NCBI RefSeq assembly: GCF_000003815.2
Contig: NC_049990.1
Location: forward strand, 6,470,976 to 6,534,975
Source of the DNA: Branchiostoma floridae
Taxonomy: Eukaryota > Chordata > Leptocardii > Amphioxiformes > Branchiostomatidae
Direction of reading: 5' to 3'
DNA length: 64,000 nt
This document shows positions 1-13,200 of this stretch, piece after piece. A program made the translations under genes and the position numbers. Positions within the stretch are counted from its first letter, which is position 1; the number at the start of each line of letters is the position of its first letter. The notes below the pieces were generated by a model. It was not told the origin of the DNA. It worked only from the letters and a program-made list of their open reading frames with translations, and searched no databases.

Positions 1-1436
1 AATCGCGCCTAATGTGAGGGGGGGTATAAGGACACAGGATCCCACGAATTGCCTTACGACAATCGTACTGTGGATGGAGCCGGTCTCTTAGTGCGTATAT
101 GTGTTTAGATATTACAAATATACATGTGAAGATACATCACAAAACCCCGCTATAGATAAAGAACGAAACAAATAGCATTGCTGCATTGGTGGCATGTGAC
201 CTAATTTTTGAAAGACCCCAAAAGTAGATAGTGGTCGGTTCATCACATCAACGAAGCGAACATCATTAGGAGAAGATTTAATGGTGATAGGGCGTGTCGG
301 TGTCCCTCAAACATGTCAACCTACACGATATCTATGGTGACCAGCTCAGTTAGAGTTTGCTCGAAGCCAACATCACAAGTCGATGTCATCAAACACATTT
401 CTTATCGGGCTTTCAACATGTCGCGAATGTTTTGTTTGTATCCAAATTAGAATAAAACCTCATAAATGTATTTCAGTGCTGTCCCCATTCCTGGTTTAAC
501 GCGCGGCAGCTGTCGATAAAAACGTTATAAATGATCGGATTAACAAACAGAGACAAGTGATTGATAACGGTCATCCGGTGACATTATGTACGTTCCTCGT
601 GCATTGGCATGTGTATAAATGCTGTGAAAATGTGCCCAGATTTGACTGTTTGGAACGCTAGACAACTTGGCAGGCACAAATAAACTTTATTGCGGAAGCG
701 ATTTCTCATGCACAATCTTTTTGAAGAACTAGCATTCCACGGCAATCCTACGCAATGTGCAATTCACATTGGATTGTCATATAGAAATCATATATGTAGA
801 CAACTCGGTATGGCACACAAATAAGGAAAATATAGAAAGGTACGTTGTTTCTGAAGGCATACAAAGTGTACAGGCTGTTTTAAAGCAGACATTCGATGGT
901 AGAGTGCTACAAAATGTGCACATATCATATGGAAAGCATACAGAAAGTCACTGATGGAATACAGTGGATGTTTTCTGGCCGTTTACGAAGCTTATCCAAT
1001 TGCTTTGTATTGAGCATTTTTCCTGCACGCTTACACAATTGAGGAAGTAATGCAAAGTAGAATTACGAAAGGTTTCTAGCAAAAATGTGTGAGAGACCAC
1101 GACAGAAAAGGGGTTTTAACGATGTGTCATTTTGGAAACAAAAGTATATATTACTTTTTAGGGCATACTTCGAATTCTTTCCCAACTAGATAGACATATT
1201 AGCCCAGCATTATCATATCTTCGACGTTCATAATTGTATTTACTGGAATAGCGTTGACTTTCGACTTCTTTACTCCGTTAAGTGAAATATATTCACAAAA
1301 AGGGGGGATGCTATAAAGCGAACAGAATCGTTAGCGCTATGTGTTTCGGTCTGAAACCACATTCCATTATCACTTACTGCATTTATGTGCTCAATACACG
1401 CGAGCTAAAAAAAGGCATTAAGTAACAACAGCCAAC
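1..1436. other. Non-coding flank, nothing recognised
   Basis: AT-rich sequence without an open frame that carries a recognisable domain, splice-site pair or RNA gene. The remaining exons of the gene whose first coding exon lies at 1437-1536 would be expected in this direction, but I could not find a death-domain exon here, so they are probably further left, outside the window. Confidence 0.5.
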
Positions 1437-1536
1437 CTTTCTTCCTCCGTTCCTCTGCCTCTTTCTCCTTCTGCCACATGATCTTGTACTCCTGGCGAGT
1501 TTTCTCCACCCGTGAATTCTTCGCGTCGTCGTCCAT
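1437..1536 (-). CDS. First coding exon of a paralogue of the death-domain gene (partial)
   Basis: Reading the minus strand, an ATG at 1536 opens 33 codons starting MDDDAKNSRVEKTRQEY, rich in Lys, Glu and Arg, and stops at an apparent donor GTTGGC after phase 1. The exon at 15132-15300 has the same design: a short acidic start, a VEK-x-R-x-x-Y-x-x-MW motif, phase 1, and the unusual donor GTTGGT. This suggests two tandem paralogues on the same strand. Upstream there are acceptor-like TTTCAG and CTGTAG sequences, so the ATG probably sits in a second, mostly coding exon. Frame reading into the intron ends after about ten residues. No death-domain exon for this copy is visible, so its function is inferred only from the paralogy. 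It may also be a relic. Confidence 0.5.
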
Positions 1537-3959
1537 GACTTTTTCCTCCTTCCGAAAATAAAGACAAAATTTACCGCTGAAACTACAGACAGAAACTAAC
1601 AATCACAGCCTCTTGCGTCTGGGTAGCGGACAAGGAAAATATAGATTACTAAATCGGACACCAATGACATTAAATCTATTCGCGGCTTCATCAAGAGTCT
1701 TCTGTAAATATAGTAAGCAAGCATCTAACTCCTCACGACATGTAAATAGAGTATTTGCTCAGCCTACTCAGATTGATTTGTTAGCGCCCTGGTGGTTTGT
1801 AGACTAAGATGACATGTTTCAGTAAATACCCAAAAGCTAAGGAACGCCGCTTACCCGACAACTGCCCAGGCTTTGTTGGAAGGCGATTTATTTGGACTAA
1901 TCATAAGCCATAAGCTGTGAACTCATGCTCACCACCAAGCCTAACCGTATTTTCAAATTCAGCCAATGAGCGATAGCTATGGATTTGATCATCCAATTAG
2001 CGCGTCGCTATGGGGCTTCGACGTAAAAATCCCAGGATCGCATGACTGACAGGTCTTGTTTGTGGTGATACCTCAAAACCGCAAGCAATTCGCTGTCTCT
2101 TCCAGCCTCCGGGTGAATCCGGTGTAGATGAGAAAGATGAGCTTCAAACCTCTTAATCAATCTTCTGTTATGTCCTCCCGACATTTCAAAGCTTGGGCAG
2201 TGGATCAAGAATTGCTAGGGCTGACGGGCAAACATATGAGAAGCAAATGAGAGGGATCAAACGAAAGACAAGTCTTTCGGTTTGAACCAAACGATCTAGG
2301 GAGGTATAATCTTCTGTTAAATGGTTTGCGACCCTACCTGTGGTCTAGACCAAGACGTTATGGGTTCGAAACCCGGCTGTATGACGCTCACCTGACATAC
2401 ACGCTACTGGAAAGGGTCACGGTCCTCAGGACGGGACGTTGAGCCGTGATCCAATATTCATTATGGGAGTGGAAAAGAGCTGGGGAATTTTTCCGGTAAA
2501 TACCATACATAGCGTCTGTCTTCTCTGTCACGATTATTGGAAGAATGGCTCTCCTGTGAGCTTTATGTTTTGAGATCACTTTGAGTGACTTCTAGGCTAC
2601 AGAGTAGAAGCTAGGGTTGACAATGACTTATTATATTTGAAGGTCTCAATCGGGGTGGGCAAAAGCGATACATTGCGGCCCTTTCGTTAATTTGTTTTAA
2701 ACAGGGCCAAACAAATGGCGAATAAGGTCCACATTCCATAGCGTTAAATAGAACTAGACATGGAAGCATCTGTCGATTTTTACTTGGTACAAAGGTGAAA
2801 TGGGAACAACAATTTCGTATCCCAAAGTTGAAATATCAAATTATCTGGTGGTAGAGTAAGATCGCACAGAAGTACCTTTGGTTTTATTAAAGACGGACCA
2901 TGCCTGAAATGACAGCTTTTGTCTAAACCACGCCTTGAACACTTCGGATGGACCTTGGTTGAAATAAAATAAAAATGTTTCTTTAATACTTTATTGCTTA
3001 TTTTTAACTTCTTACGTAACCTGAAGTAGAGCGTTGGACTCAATAGGACCGGTTCGGCACTCGCTATGCGCCGATGTTGTCTGACAATATCTTCACGTTT
3101 GCCAGTACGGGCTTTTTTTATCTTCACGCCCTTTCCCAAATGCTGATTGCTAAACAATATTACCGTTTTTACAAACTTTGGTACGACTCGGAATGGGATC
3201 CAACTCACGATCTATAATGGAAGGCGAGTACCTAATGAAAGTCGAGTACTCTGCCCACTTGACCATGCACCGGTATCCAATACAGGAACACCAGCTAAAT
3301 ATATAGACTTTTATGAACTGTCATTAACCCATTTAAAAGGACTTTACATACCTGATACGTCTGTCTGGTGTCCTTAGCACGGCTTTTATGCGGCAGCCCA
3401 CCAAGCGACAGAATATTACCGACTTTTATAGCCACGGATTTAGGCGGTATTATAATATAATATCCTTGTTTATGTTTTCTCCACCAGGGTTTGGAATTTG
3501 TATCACCGAAGAAGAATTCCATGGACTTCTTTTTGGTTGAAAATAACAATGTTTTCATCAGCTGTTGCTCTTTCAGAGGCAAACAAGTTGGAAAATGCAT
3601 AATGATTAACTGAAGAGAAAATAATTTTTTTCTAAGAGCTGAACTCAGTTGATCATATTTCCAACCAAGGTTATGTCAGTCATATTTTCTAGACAATCGA
3701 GGTCAACATGAGTAAATCTGAAATATCTTATTACATTCAGGTGGTTACAATATCCTTTTTAATGACAAGGCAATCTTTTATGCATTTACCAATTTTCGCA
3801 TTGTGAGCGTATGTTTAATGGTATTAAGTCTCTTGAAATCTGTTGCACTCTAGGAAAGAAACATGGGCAACCTACTTAGTATTACGTAAGACATAGTTTA
3901 TGTTGCATTCCATGACATAAAACGAGCGCAATACTTTGTCAGCTGGCATTGGTGATTAT
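1537..3959. other. Intergenic stretch, nothing recognised
   Basis: Short chance open frames only. The minus-strand frame at 2008-2208 has a basic, His-rich composition but matches no family I recognise and has no convincing splice partners. Confidence 0.4.
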
Positions 3960-4080
3960 CGAATACAGAGAGTAACTTTATTGGGCAACAATTATACAAG
4001 GTACAAAGTATGGCATATACTGATACATAACTACAGTTCTATAAGGCCAATCTACTTAATACAAGCGTGCATAGTATGGG
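3960..4080 (-). mobile_element. Probable LINE 3-prime end fragment
   Basis: Read on the minus strand, the segment around 3977-4014 contains a block of about 38 bases ending in an AATAAA polyadenylation-type signal (3977-3982). The same block, with a few changes, recurs on the minus strand at 10698-10735. A shared short tail with AATAAA and no shared sequence beyond it is what 5-prime-truncated LINE copies leave. The assignment to a LINE class is inference. Confidence 0.35.
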
Positions 4081-5335
4081 ATGAAAATGGTTTTTTACAA
4101 TCATTGGATGAATTTCTAGTGTCTAGACATGCTTTAATGTATTCTCCTATATATACATGTACTATGCAAGGTTGTCACATATGCATACATGTCCATACAA
4201 TTCTAATTCACAGTTCACACTGTAATGTGGTGTTTAATCGATTAACGATGTGTTGTTCTTTCATTCCATCTAATATTCAACTTAACCAACAGTAATCGTA
4301 CCATACCAATGTAAGACTTGGTATTTCAACATTGTTGGCTTTAATACTTTTAGAGCAGTACTTTGTGTCTTGGTGATTATTTCGCTGGGTCTTCTTTCAC
4401 CATTGCTAGTTTACAACATCGTCAACCTGCCTTGGACAACGATGTCTTAGACTCTAACACGATCTTATAGACATTATGTGGAAGTGTTATAGACATCAAT
4501 TCAGATTGTCAATCAATGGACTGTCCGGACGACCATGTAAGACGAACTGCTACACTACTGATGGTGTCGTAGTGGACATTCCTAGTGACATGAGACGTTC
4601 TTCCCTTGAACTCTTTTACCAACGCGCGCCACCGCGGCCAACAAGTGACAATGATGATCACTCTTTATCACTTGAACACCATCTTTAATTGTGGCATATG
4701 CATTACACTGGCGTTCATATCTATCTAACATATGATCTATTTTATAGACTTCGAGAATTGTCGATAAACGGTTTTAAGGTATGGATGATAAAACTGTCCG
4801 GCTAAAGATAGCCAAGATGGTTATGCAAAGTCTATTTGATGACATATGATACGCTTCATAAAGGGAAGTAAAATGTATAACACGACATCCTGGCTTGCCG
4901 TAGTCTTATATTGGCGACACCCGATATATTATAGACATACAAACAACGTTAACCAGGCGCCCCTGTGTTGCATTTTTAGTCTTCGGTGACCACTGCCAAA
5001 ATATAAACATGTCGAGGAACAAAAATATCTAGATATGAATAGATATTAGGTTTAAATTGCTCAGATTGATTATGTATACAAGCGTACGTTCTCGTCATTC
5101 GCCGTATTTCACGGTGGAAGATTTCGATATTTGTTATTAAAGTTTTAAATTTGTTTGATATCGGGTTAAAAGGGCACACTCAAAAACACCAGGTGCGTAT
5201 GGCAGACATTTGTAAACAATCAATCCCGGAGGGTTTCGGAAATAACCCTTATAGCCGTTTAAAATACCAGATCAAATATACGGCCACTGTTAGAAAATGG
5301 CTAAATTTTGCCAAGATCTGGATTCTGTATCCGTT
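4081..5335. other. Intergenic stretch, nothing recognised
   Basis: No open frame with recognisable domains, no RNA gene. AT-rich sequence. Confidence 0.4.
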
Positions 5336-5620
5336 GTAACCACCCATTGACGTAAAACACCGGCTTCTACATCTGTATCTGTATTTAAATTGATATGTAC
5401 CCACTATAACCACTCTTTAATTTGGCGTAACACATAAGCTTTTGTATCTGTATCTATGTGTACATATTATAACCACCCATTGACGTAACACACCAGCTTC
5501 TGCATCTGTATCTATATGTTCATAATATAACCACCCTTTGGCTTAACACACCAGCTTCTGCGTCTGTATCTGTAAAGCCAGTATAACCGCCCTTCGCATA
5601 ACACATGCACCAGCTTCTCA
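5336..5620. repeat. Degenerate tandem repeat, about 5 units
   Basis: Repeated modules of the form ACCACCCATTGACGTAACAC, then CAGCTTCTGCATCTGTATCT, recur about every 45-85 bases, with variable AT-rich spacers. At least five copies are recognisable between 5336 and 5616. The core GGGCGTAACACACCAG also occurs once alone near 50993. This looks like an intergenic minisatellite. No coding potential. Confidence 0.7.
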
Positions 5621-6339
5621 GGCACGCGGCATGCTATATTCACGCCTAACCCTTGTAACGTTACATCTAGCTGAGGGCGTTATTCAAATATCTAGTGAGG
5701 ATGCTTCTTAAATATTTGGGTGGAACGAGTTCCGGGCACTCTACGATGGGTCGAGGAAAATACATGTACAACGTTTTAACACAGCAATCCTGGGTTTATA
5801 ACCAAGGCTGATGCTTGAATGCCGAACTGTTTCTTGACTAATGTTCTTCTCTGAGTTGGTATCAGACACTTAGTAGATGTGCTGAATGAGATAAGAGTTG
5901 GAAAAATCATAAACAAGTTTGCTGCTTCATGTGGATAATAACGTTATCACTCTGCTGGCCAATTATTCATCCTACATTTATCAAATTCTACTACCCATAT
6001 CCCTTTGGAAGGCCTGGTGGACGCTTAGTACTTACCCGATAGAAACTTATATGATGCATGGATTTGTAAACCGGAAAATTTTTATCATACGTACTCACAT
6101 GAGACTACTGCGCGGTGAACGTTATCTTTGTGTTGATCTTTGTGTCTATCTTAATTGGTGGGCGATCCGTGCCACATAACTTAATGTGAACAAAGCATTC
6201 CTGAATACCACATTAGTAAGCCTATTATTATTCACAGCTTTGCGATAAGCGAAAAATTGTTTTACGATTGTCGGCATCCGACGGGCACCGCCATCTTGGG
6301 ATGCTCACATCTTCCGGCCGCCCAGACATTTCTGTCAAC

Positions 6340-7250
6340 TCGTTAACCCTATCCAGACTGGGCTTTTTGGGCATTCCCTGGCCTGGGGGGGGGGGTCATT
6401 CGACCCCCCCTTCGTATTTTCAAAACGGCTTACTGTACTCAGGGGTTGTGCTGATCGAGTTTTATAATTCCTGAAATTTTGATAGCATTATGACGTAATA
6501 TGACGTAATTATGACGTCATTAATTGATATTTTTTGCTAAAATGGGGAATTCACATAACACCTAAATATCTCACTCAAAAAGTTACCAATAAAGGTTTCT
6601 TATTAATATTTAAGTGTTATAAGACTTCTGTTGTCAAAAGCCGACGCAACGACGTCAAAATGACCTCATAGAATGACGTCATCTGTAGTTTAGCTATCCG
6701 CCATCTTGGATTATCAACCTTAAATTTTTAAAGATACATTTTTTTCAACATATAACGCTAAAACCCCATGGAAATGGATTAAAAACGTTCACATGAATGT
6801 TTTCTGTAAGAAAATACCACGTAGTGATGAAAAGTGAGTGAAAATAAGCTTGTTATACTTTAAATCATGATATTGTCGACCATCTTGGATTTTGACCAAT
6901 TACGTCATCTCATTAGCATAATGTATGAATATTCAATTATAAATGTTTAACTAAGATGTGTTGGATATTAAAGATATATGAAAATAAGTTAACTTTAGCA
7001 AGAAAATCTTAAAATTCCATTGTTTAAACCAAAATTAGTGATTTTTGTAAAATTTGCTTTTCAGAAACCCGTTGTCATGGCAACACGAAAAATCATAAAC
7101 TTACCCAATTTTTTTGAATTGTTGGCAACAATATTTTAGGAAAACTCACCAAGTTTGGTTGTTCTAGCACTAGCCGTTTGGGAGCTATAGGAGGTCAAAT
7201 TTGGCGCGACACTTTTAGCCCCCCCCCCCCCAACCCCCACCCCCCATGTT
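6340..7250. mobile_element. Putative non-autonomous element with G and C homopolymer ends
   Basis: The block begins near TTAACCCTATCCAGACTGGG, followed by a G10 run at about 6386 and a C7 run, and ends near a long C run at about 7218-7231. In between are several copies of TGACGTAA/TGACGTCA (6489-6680) and the phrase GCCATCTTGGA at least twice. Composition differs from the flanks and no frame is open throughout. The TTAA-CCCTA start recalls piggyBac-like ends, but I found no matching right terminal inverted repeat, so the class is open. Confidence 0.35.
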
Positions 7251-8691
7251 TTATAATTTAGATATTGCGTAATACGTGAAAATGTGACTTAGAAGACAAT
7301 CTTTCGAACCCCACAGTGCCGCACCAAGTGCAGTGAGATACCACCTTTAGGCGAAAGCAGAATATCTTCCGTCTGGGCTGCAGTACTACCATGGAATACT
7401 AGTCGGCTCTTTTCATTTGGTACCACCATCTTAAGTTTCTGACATGAACAGTACTCAATAAAAATACGTAATGTTCACTCCTGAAAATTGTATCACATGC
7501 TTAGAACTTTCTGCCAACAGGAATTATACTTAGTCTAGTACTTTAGTTTATTTGGAGTCTAAGGCTATTCCTGCTGAAATATTCGGGTTTACCTGGTTTA
7601 AGGGAAATACATCCTTAAGCTCCACTAAGAAACGCAAAGTATAGAAAGTCCACAAATTGCTTGGCAGACTGTCTTTGCGGTCTAGCAGACACCAAAGCTG
7701 TGTATGTGGTGATTCTGAACAGTCATAGCACACACTGCCAATATCTTTGAAGTCGCCCTGGGGAGCTCTTGGTTCGTTGTTTGAGACTCGATGTCAACTC
7801 CTTTTCATGTAACTCGCCTTTTATTGAGACATCATATAAAAACTTATTCAAAGTTATGGTACAAACGACTATTGTAAGCTATAAATACATCGACTCTACG
7901 TTTAGATGTCTACTGATACAACCAGATCATTTGAACAGCCAAATTAACATAAGTCATACCAATGAATGAAATTACGTTATTTTAAAACAACATTTTATAC
8001 TAGAACTAGTTATGTGTACAATTAATTATGTTAAGCTGCCGTTACTCATACATGAACTCAATTCAATGTTTATATTCTTTATCAGAAACTTTCCGTTGAT
8101 ATGATGATATTTTCTACATTAAGTCATTGTTATACTAATCTGAGGATAGTATCTACAGTACGCCTTTGAATACAACATCTAATATCGGTATCTTCTGAAT
8201 ATACATTTGCTTTTATTTACTAAGGCTATATTAACTTTGTTGTATGGATGACATCCGCGCGCGCCTAAATTTTCGTCCGTTTCACAAAAAAAAGTTGTGA
8301 CGATACTGAAAATTGTACAAAATGTAAATTGCAACAAACATCGGATAACGTATCTTAATGAGTAAAGTCTTCCAAATCCAAAGAAGAACAGGCGCTTAAA
8401 ATGAGCTTTTTATTTTGCTAGGTTTCTCTTGGTCCGTCGAAGAAAACCTTAATAATAGAAAGCCCAATAAAATGTGTAAAAGATGTAAAAACAGCCTAAC
8501 CTCTGCTTGGAGAGTCTGGATGTCATCTACATCATTAAATCAGGATAACCCGAAGGTCACCACAAAATATTGCTCAAAAGCTACTTGAGGTTAAGGGTTA
8601 TCTAAAAATGAAAATGTTGAGAAACTTGAAATACAATTAGACTAAAGAGTAGAAGTAGGATAATTAAGATACAGTTGACATTGACTTTGAC
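7251..8691. other. Intergenic / 3-prime flank of the death-domain gene
   Basis: No gene recognised. On the minus strand an AATAAA at 8409-8414 lies about 280 bases downstream of the death-domain gene's stop codon and could serve as its polyadenylation signal, but no transcript evidence is available. Confidence 0.35.
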
Positions 8692-10200
8692 TCAGAGGAT
8701 CTCCGGCTCCACAGTTGACATCGAAGGGTCATCTTGACTCCAGTTTGCGCCCGGAATTCCTCCTCCACTGAGGTCACTTAAAGTCTAAGATAAATAAACA
8801 ATGAACAGTCGAACCCTAGCCCGTAGCTATTTCCTAAATATTTTTTTACATTAGGTTGTTATCACATACATATAAAGATGGAACCATAAATAGTCCAACA
8901 CCACCACAAGTGAATAAACTCAACAGATGTGTGAAATATGGAAATGACATCACATGAGCAGCAAATGTTGATGAGCAGCAATAACAACAACATAACAACA
9001 AAATATGAATAAAAAAAAACATGGATGATGCCCAGTCGTCCGGAGAAAAATATTGGGCCTCTATGATGACCTGGAAGTGATGACGCGTTGCCATGACATT
9101 GACTCTGACGTCATGATGAATGAACCGGAAGTGGATGGTGCATGACGGATGAGATGTGTGGCCTCATGGCAGATGATGACAGCTCTTTGCTGACTATGTC
9201 ACATTCGACCAGTCAATTACTTTGCCTGTTAATTGTAATCAAGATATTTTAGTATGTAACGATAGGTTAAACAAAGTAATGAACATGTATTACATCATCA
9301 TCATAATCATGTTTCCAAAAACCTAGTACTTTAAAAGTACAACTTGAATAACAAATTTGATTCTAAGACGTTTTTGACCAAGCAAACTACCGTGTTAAGA
9401 GAACAGAGATATAGGGTATACGCTTGATATATTTTCAGCCTACATCATGTAAAACAGGGTGAACGTACAACAATATGCATGTTTCTACTTCAATATAAAA
9501 ACAATTGTTACCTGTGACTCAATGATTTCGGTTGGGCGGGTATCTATCCACTCCTTCCCGAGTTCTTTAAGAACGTTCTCGTTAAGGTGTCTGGAAGAAA
9601 CATCATTGAAACAAAAGCAACTCTCAGGGCAAACAAGTTCGTAATATAATCGATGAAAGTAAGACACCCAAATAAAATTCGCAAGGTAAAATTACTCAGC
9701 TCTCTGGACAAAATTTGGAAAATTCTATCCATTTTCTTGAGTGCGTACTACCCTGCGCGTCTATGATTTTATTTTTAGTAGTGATATATTAACAGCAGAA
9801 TACATTGACTGCTAAATTTTCAACATCATGACATGCACAATACCATACTGTTTACTTAAGATGTCCATGAAAGACAAAGAAGTACAAACGATTGAAAAGT
9901 TACTTCAGAGCTCCGTATGCTTTGTTTCTCTCCAGGGCTTCGATGACTGAATCTGCGTCCACGTTTCCACTTCTACCTTTCTTCTTCATGATGTGACGCC
10001 ATTTCATCAAAACCCACGGGATCTGCGATGCAAAAAAAAATCATAACTTGGATGTGAAATTTCCAAAGACAGCTACAAAAGCTTAAGGTTGTGCCGCAGC
10101 ACCAAGTAAAACAGCAAGGTGCCCAAAACGTTTGTACTTGTGCGACCTTATTTAGCCTTTTTGGCTGGTGGCGCAAGAGTCATTTGAGATCAATGGAACG

Positions 10201-10252
<52 letters not shown>

Positions 10253-13200
10253 ACAAAATGTATTCAATTGGTTTATTCATACATAAATACATATACATAC
10301 ATACAAGGACATACTAAAACAACGTTGCAGCCTGTTATACCTTGCTGTAAAACTGGCTGAATTAAGTTAGTTTAAGTCTTTAAAAAATCTTAAGATAACA
10401 CACACACACACACACACACAAACAAACAAACAACCACAAACAAACAAACAAACAACAAAATACTATAACAACGCTCCTGTTATCCATCATGTTAAGACTA
10501 CCTGCTGGTCGATGGTCTTGCAATCCCTTCTGATGACGGCAAGATCAATGCTTGATAATCCCATGGCAATCGCCAGAGGTCCCCACGACACACCTAAGCA
10601 TCGGAGCAAGATATTGTTATACCCCTGTTACATTTGGCGAAAATTCATCGGACGACGATTCTGCCACAATCGCCCGAGCCTCGCTTATAGTAATAAGTTT
10701 ATTGCACAACAATTGTACAAGGTACAAAGTATGGCTTATATATGACTGGGACGGTTTTCAGGTGAAAAATACGCGCAACCCTCTGTCGATCTTAAATATG
10801 GCCGATCTTCCATCGATACGCCCGAAGATCGTGGATAAAGTGACAGGGGTATTATGACGTCTGCAGTATTACTGTCGTTTCAACAGCAGCACATGTTGTA
10901 TATGATTTCTTATATATCAACTTTGTTTCTGGATCATCCATACAGCGTGTCTTCGTCGTCGCTATCCCGAAATACTGTGAATTTTAAATATTCGCGGTGG
11001 TTTTAAAATTGCAGTGAAGTTTGTGGGAATTTGTCATTAATTGATACTAGATCAACAGATCTGTCTGTGCTACAGAATAGCAACGTTACAAAGGTATGAT
11101 AATCGCAACTTGTGGATTTATAAATAATTGGCATACAGCTAAATGCTAGATTCATACAGTAAAGTGTAATAAACGATTTAAGCAACTTACCGGCCTTAGC
11201 AACCATTGTGAAGTAATCTATGAGACTGTCTTCGATCATCTTCATTTCTGCAATTGTGGACAGAGGAAGAATGCTTAATAGAGTGCACGTAATACCGTTT
11301 ACTGTCCCATATTCGGAATGGACTCAACAACCGTTTCATGCTCTGGGGAATGAAATGTCAGTTTCCTTGATAAAATTAATGTGGCAACTGTATGAGCAAA
11401 TTCAACTTCACTTTAGCTTCAAGATTTAAGGTAGAAACTTTACCTAAATTTTTGGTGGTTTTGTGTAAATATGTCTTGTCCGTTACAAAACCATAGAATT
11501 TAAATAGAATACATATGTAGCAAACAAGTCACATAAAAGCACAAAAAGGGTAGCAATAACGACAAAAATTTATGTACATATCTGTAGCATATAGATATGT
11601 TATGTGAGAACAAAAGATGCCCAAAATGGATGTTTTGCTGCAGTACCCGGGTCATCCACCAGGAGGCTGAAACTCGATCTTGACCTTTGTGTCAACAACA
11701 CCAGCCGATGTACCAAATATCATTATATTCTATCCAGGGACTATTGCTCCGGATACGTACGCACACACACACACACACACGTGTACGCAATTTTCTACTA
11801 AAATTTACATACATGTTAACACAACAGCCCTTCCCCCGGTCACTACGATTGCATCATACTTCAGCTATTATGCTGCTTGCAACAAGTCTGTCAACCTCCC
11901 CTGACGAGACTTTGATTTACTGTTTTTACCCATGGCAGAATAGTTCGGGACAGTCATGGCATGACTCTGCTCATTTTCGGAATGCCTTGGAGTCTGGAAC
12001 ATACCAGAGAACTGGCGGGGAAGTAACGTTACACACATGTATACGCGGGCGACCATAAGCAATGTACGTGCCAACATAAGGCGATCCGCGCTGCTGGTAT
12101 GGCAAAGTTCTGACAGCTATGTAGGGGCGTAAGGGATGATGGATTGCGCAGAAGGTTGGACTGGTTTGCAGTGGTCTTCTTCCTCTCTTCCGCACATCAT
12201 TAGCGCAGTCCTCTATAAAGTACGTGTCACAAAATGAACAGTCTTCGAACAAATGTTCGAAGTGTCTTCTCCTGTCAAATGTTTATGAGTGCCCTGAAAA
12301 GCCATCTCATGTGCCGTTAAAGCTCCTTGAAATAGTTTTCAATATCTCACATGTACACTTGTGGTAAATAATCTAATATCAACTCACATCACTAATTATG
12401 TTAATATCATCGGCCTTTGTGTCTTTATCACTTTTTTTTATGTATTACTGTTTTAATATTTAACGAATATCCTTACGCAAAGGCTCTTTTTGACTAAGAT
12501 AATTTCATACTCAAACCATCTCATATTGACGATGAAACTGTTGATTAAACTAGACTAAACTAAAATCAAGTTAACTTAGATGAATCCAGCGTCCTGGGTT
12601 GAAAGAGGCAACTGACTTTCAAGTCACCTTGCAATGACATTACCCTGACCTAACCACCGTACATACTAACCGGTTTTACTATAAATACTGTGGATATCTT
12701 TAGCAGATCCCAGATGCGTTTCAATGGCAGACGGCCTGCTGAGTACCCATGAACCTTCCTCTTTAGCATCTCAGTCAAACATGACAATCTGCCAACTGAC
12801 CATGAACTTCCTTGAAAACTACGTACTCGTCATAAAAAGTGTTCGTATGAAACGTATTCGTACGGAAATACGAATGCCTTGACACAAAAAATATTCAGTT
12901 GTGAGCGTTATGAAATGATACATGAAGAAAGATTCCCCTAGACGCTTCTATATTAAATGACAAAGAAAATGTAGAGCATGTAGATTAGAATCTTCCCAGT
13001 GTCATTCGTTATTGGAGAGATCGACGATCTACCGCATTGTATATGTTTGCCTTTTACCAATTGGTACGGTAAGCTGTACATGCATATGTGATTTTTCTTT
13101 CAGTAAACAATCTAACTCTGTAAGCCTGTGGTTATGTAACATTGGTGTACGGATTGCATAAGTGACAGATCTTGTCGCATCCCATTTTTGGAAAAACACA

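Noticed and set aside
757-954. 65-codon plus-strand frame
   Set aside because: No signal, domain or splice partner, and its composition is like the surrounding AT-rich sequence.
6489-6680. Cluster of TGACGTCA-like sites as a CREB-type enhancer
   Set aside because: The motifs lie inside a probable repetitive element with no nearby gene start, so a regulatory role is not supported.
8846-9094. Minus-strand frame of 82 codons with a hydrophobic centre
   Set aside because: The hydrophobic stretch comes from TTG/TTA-rich simple sequence. It is not needed to join death-domain exons 5 and 6, whose phases fit directly.
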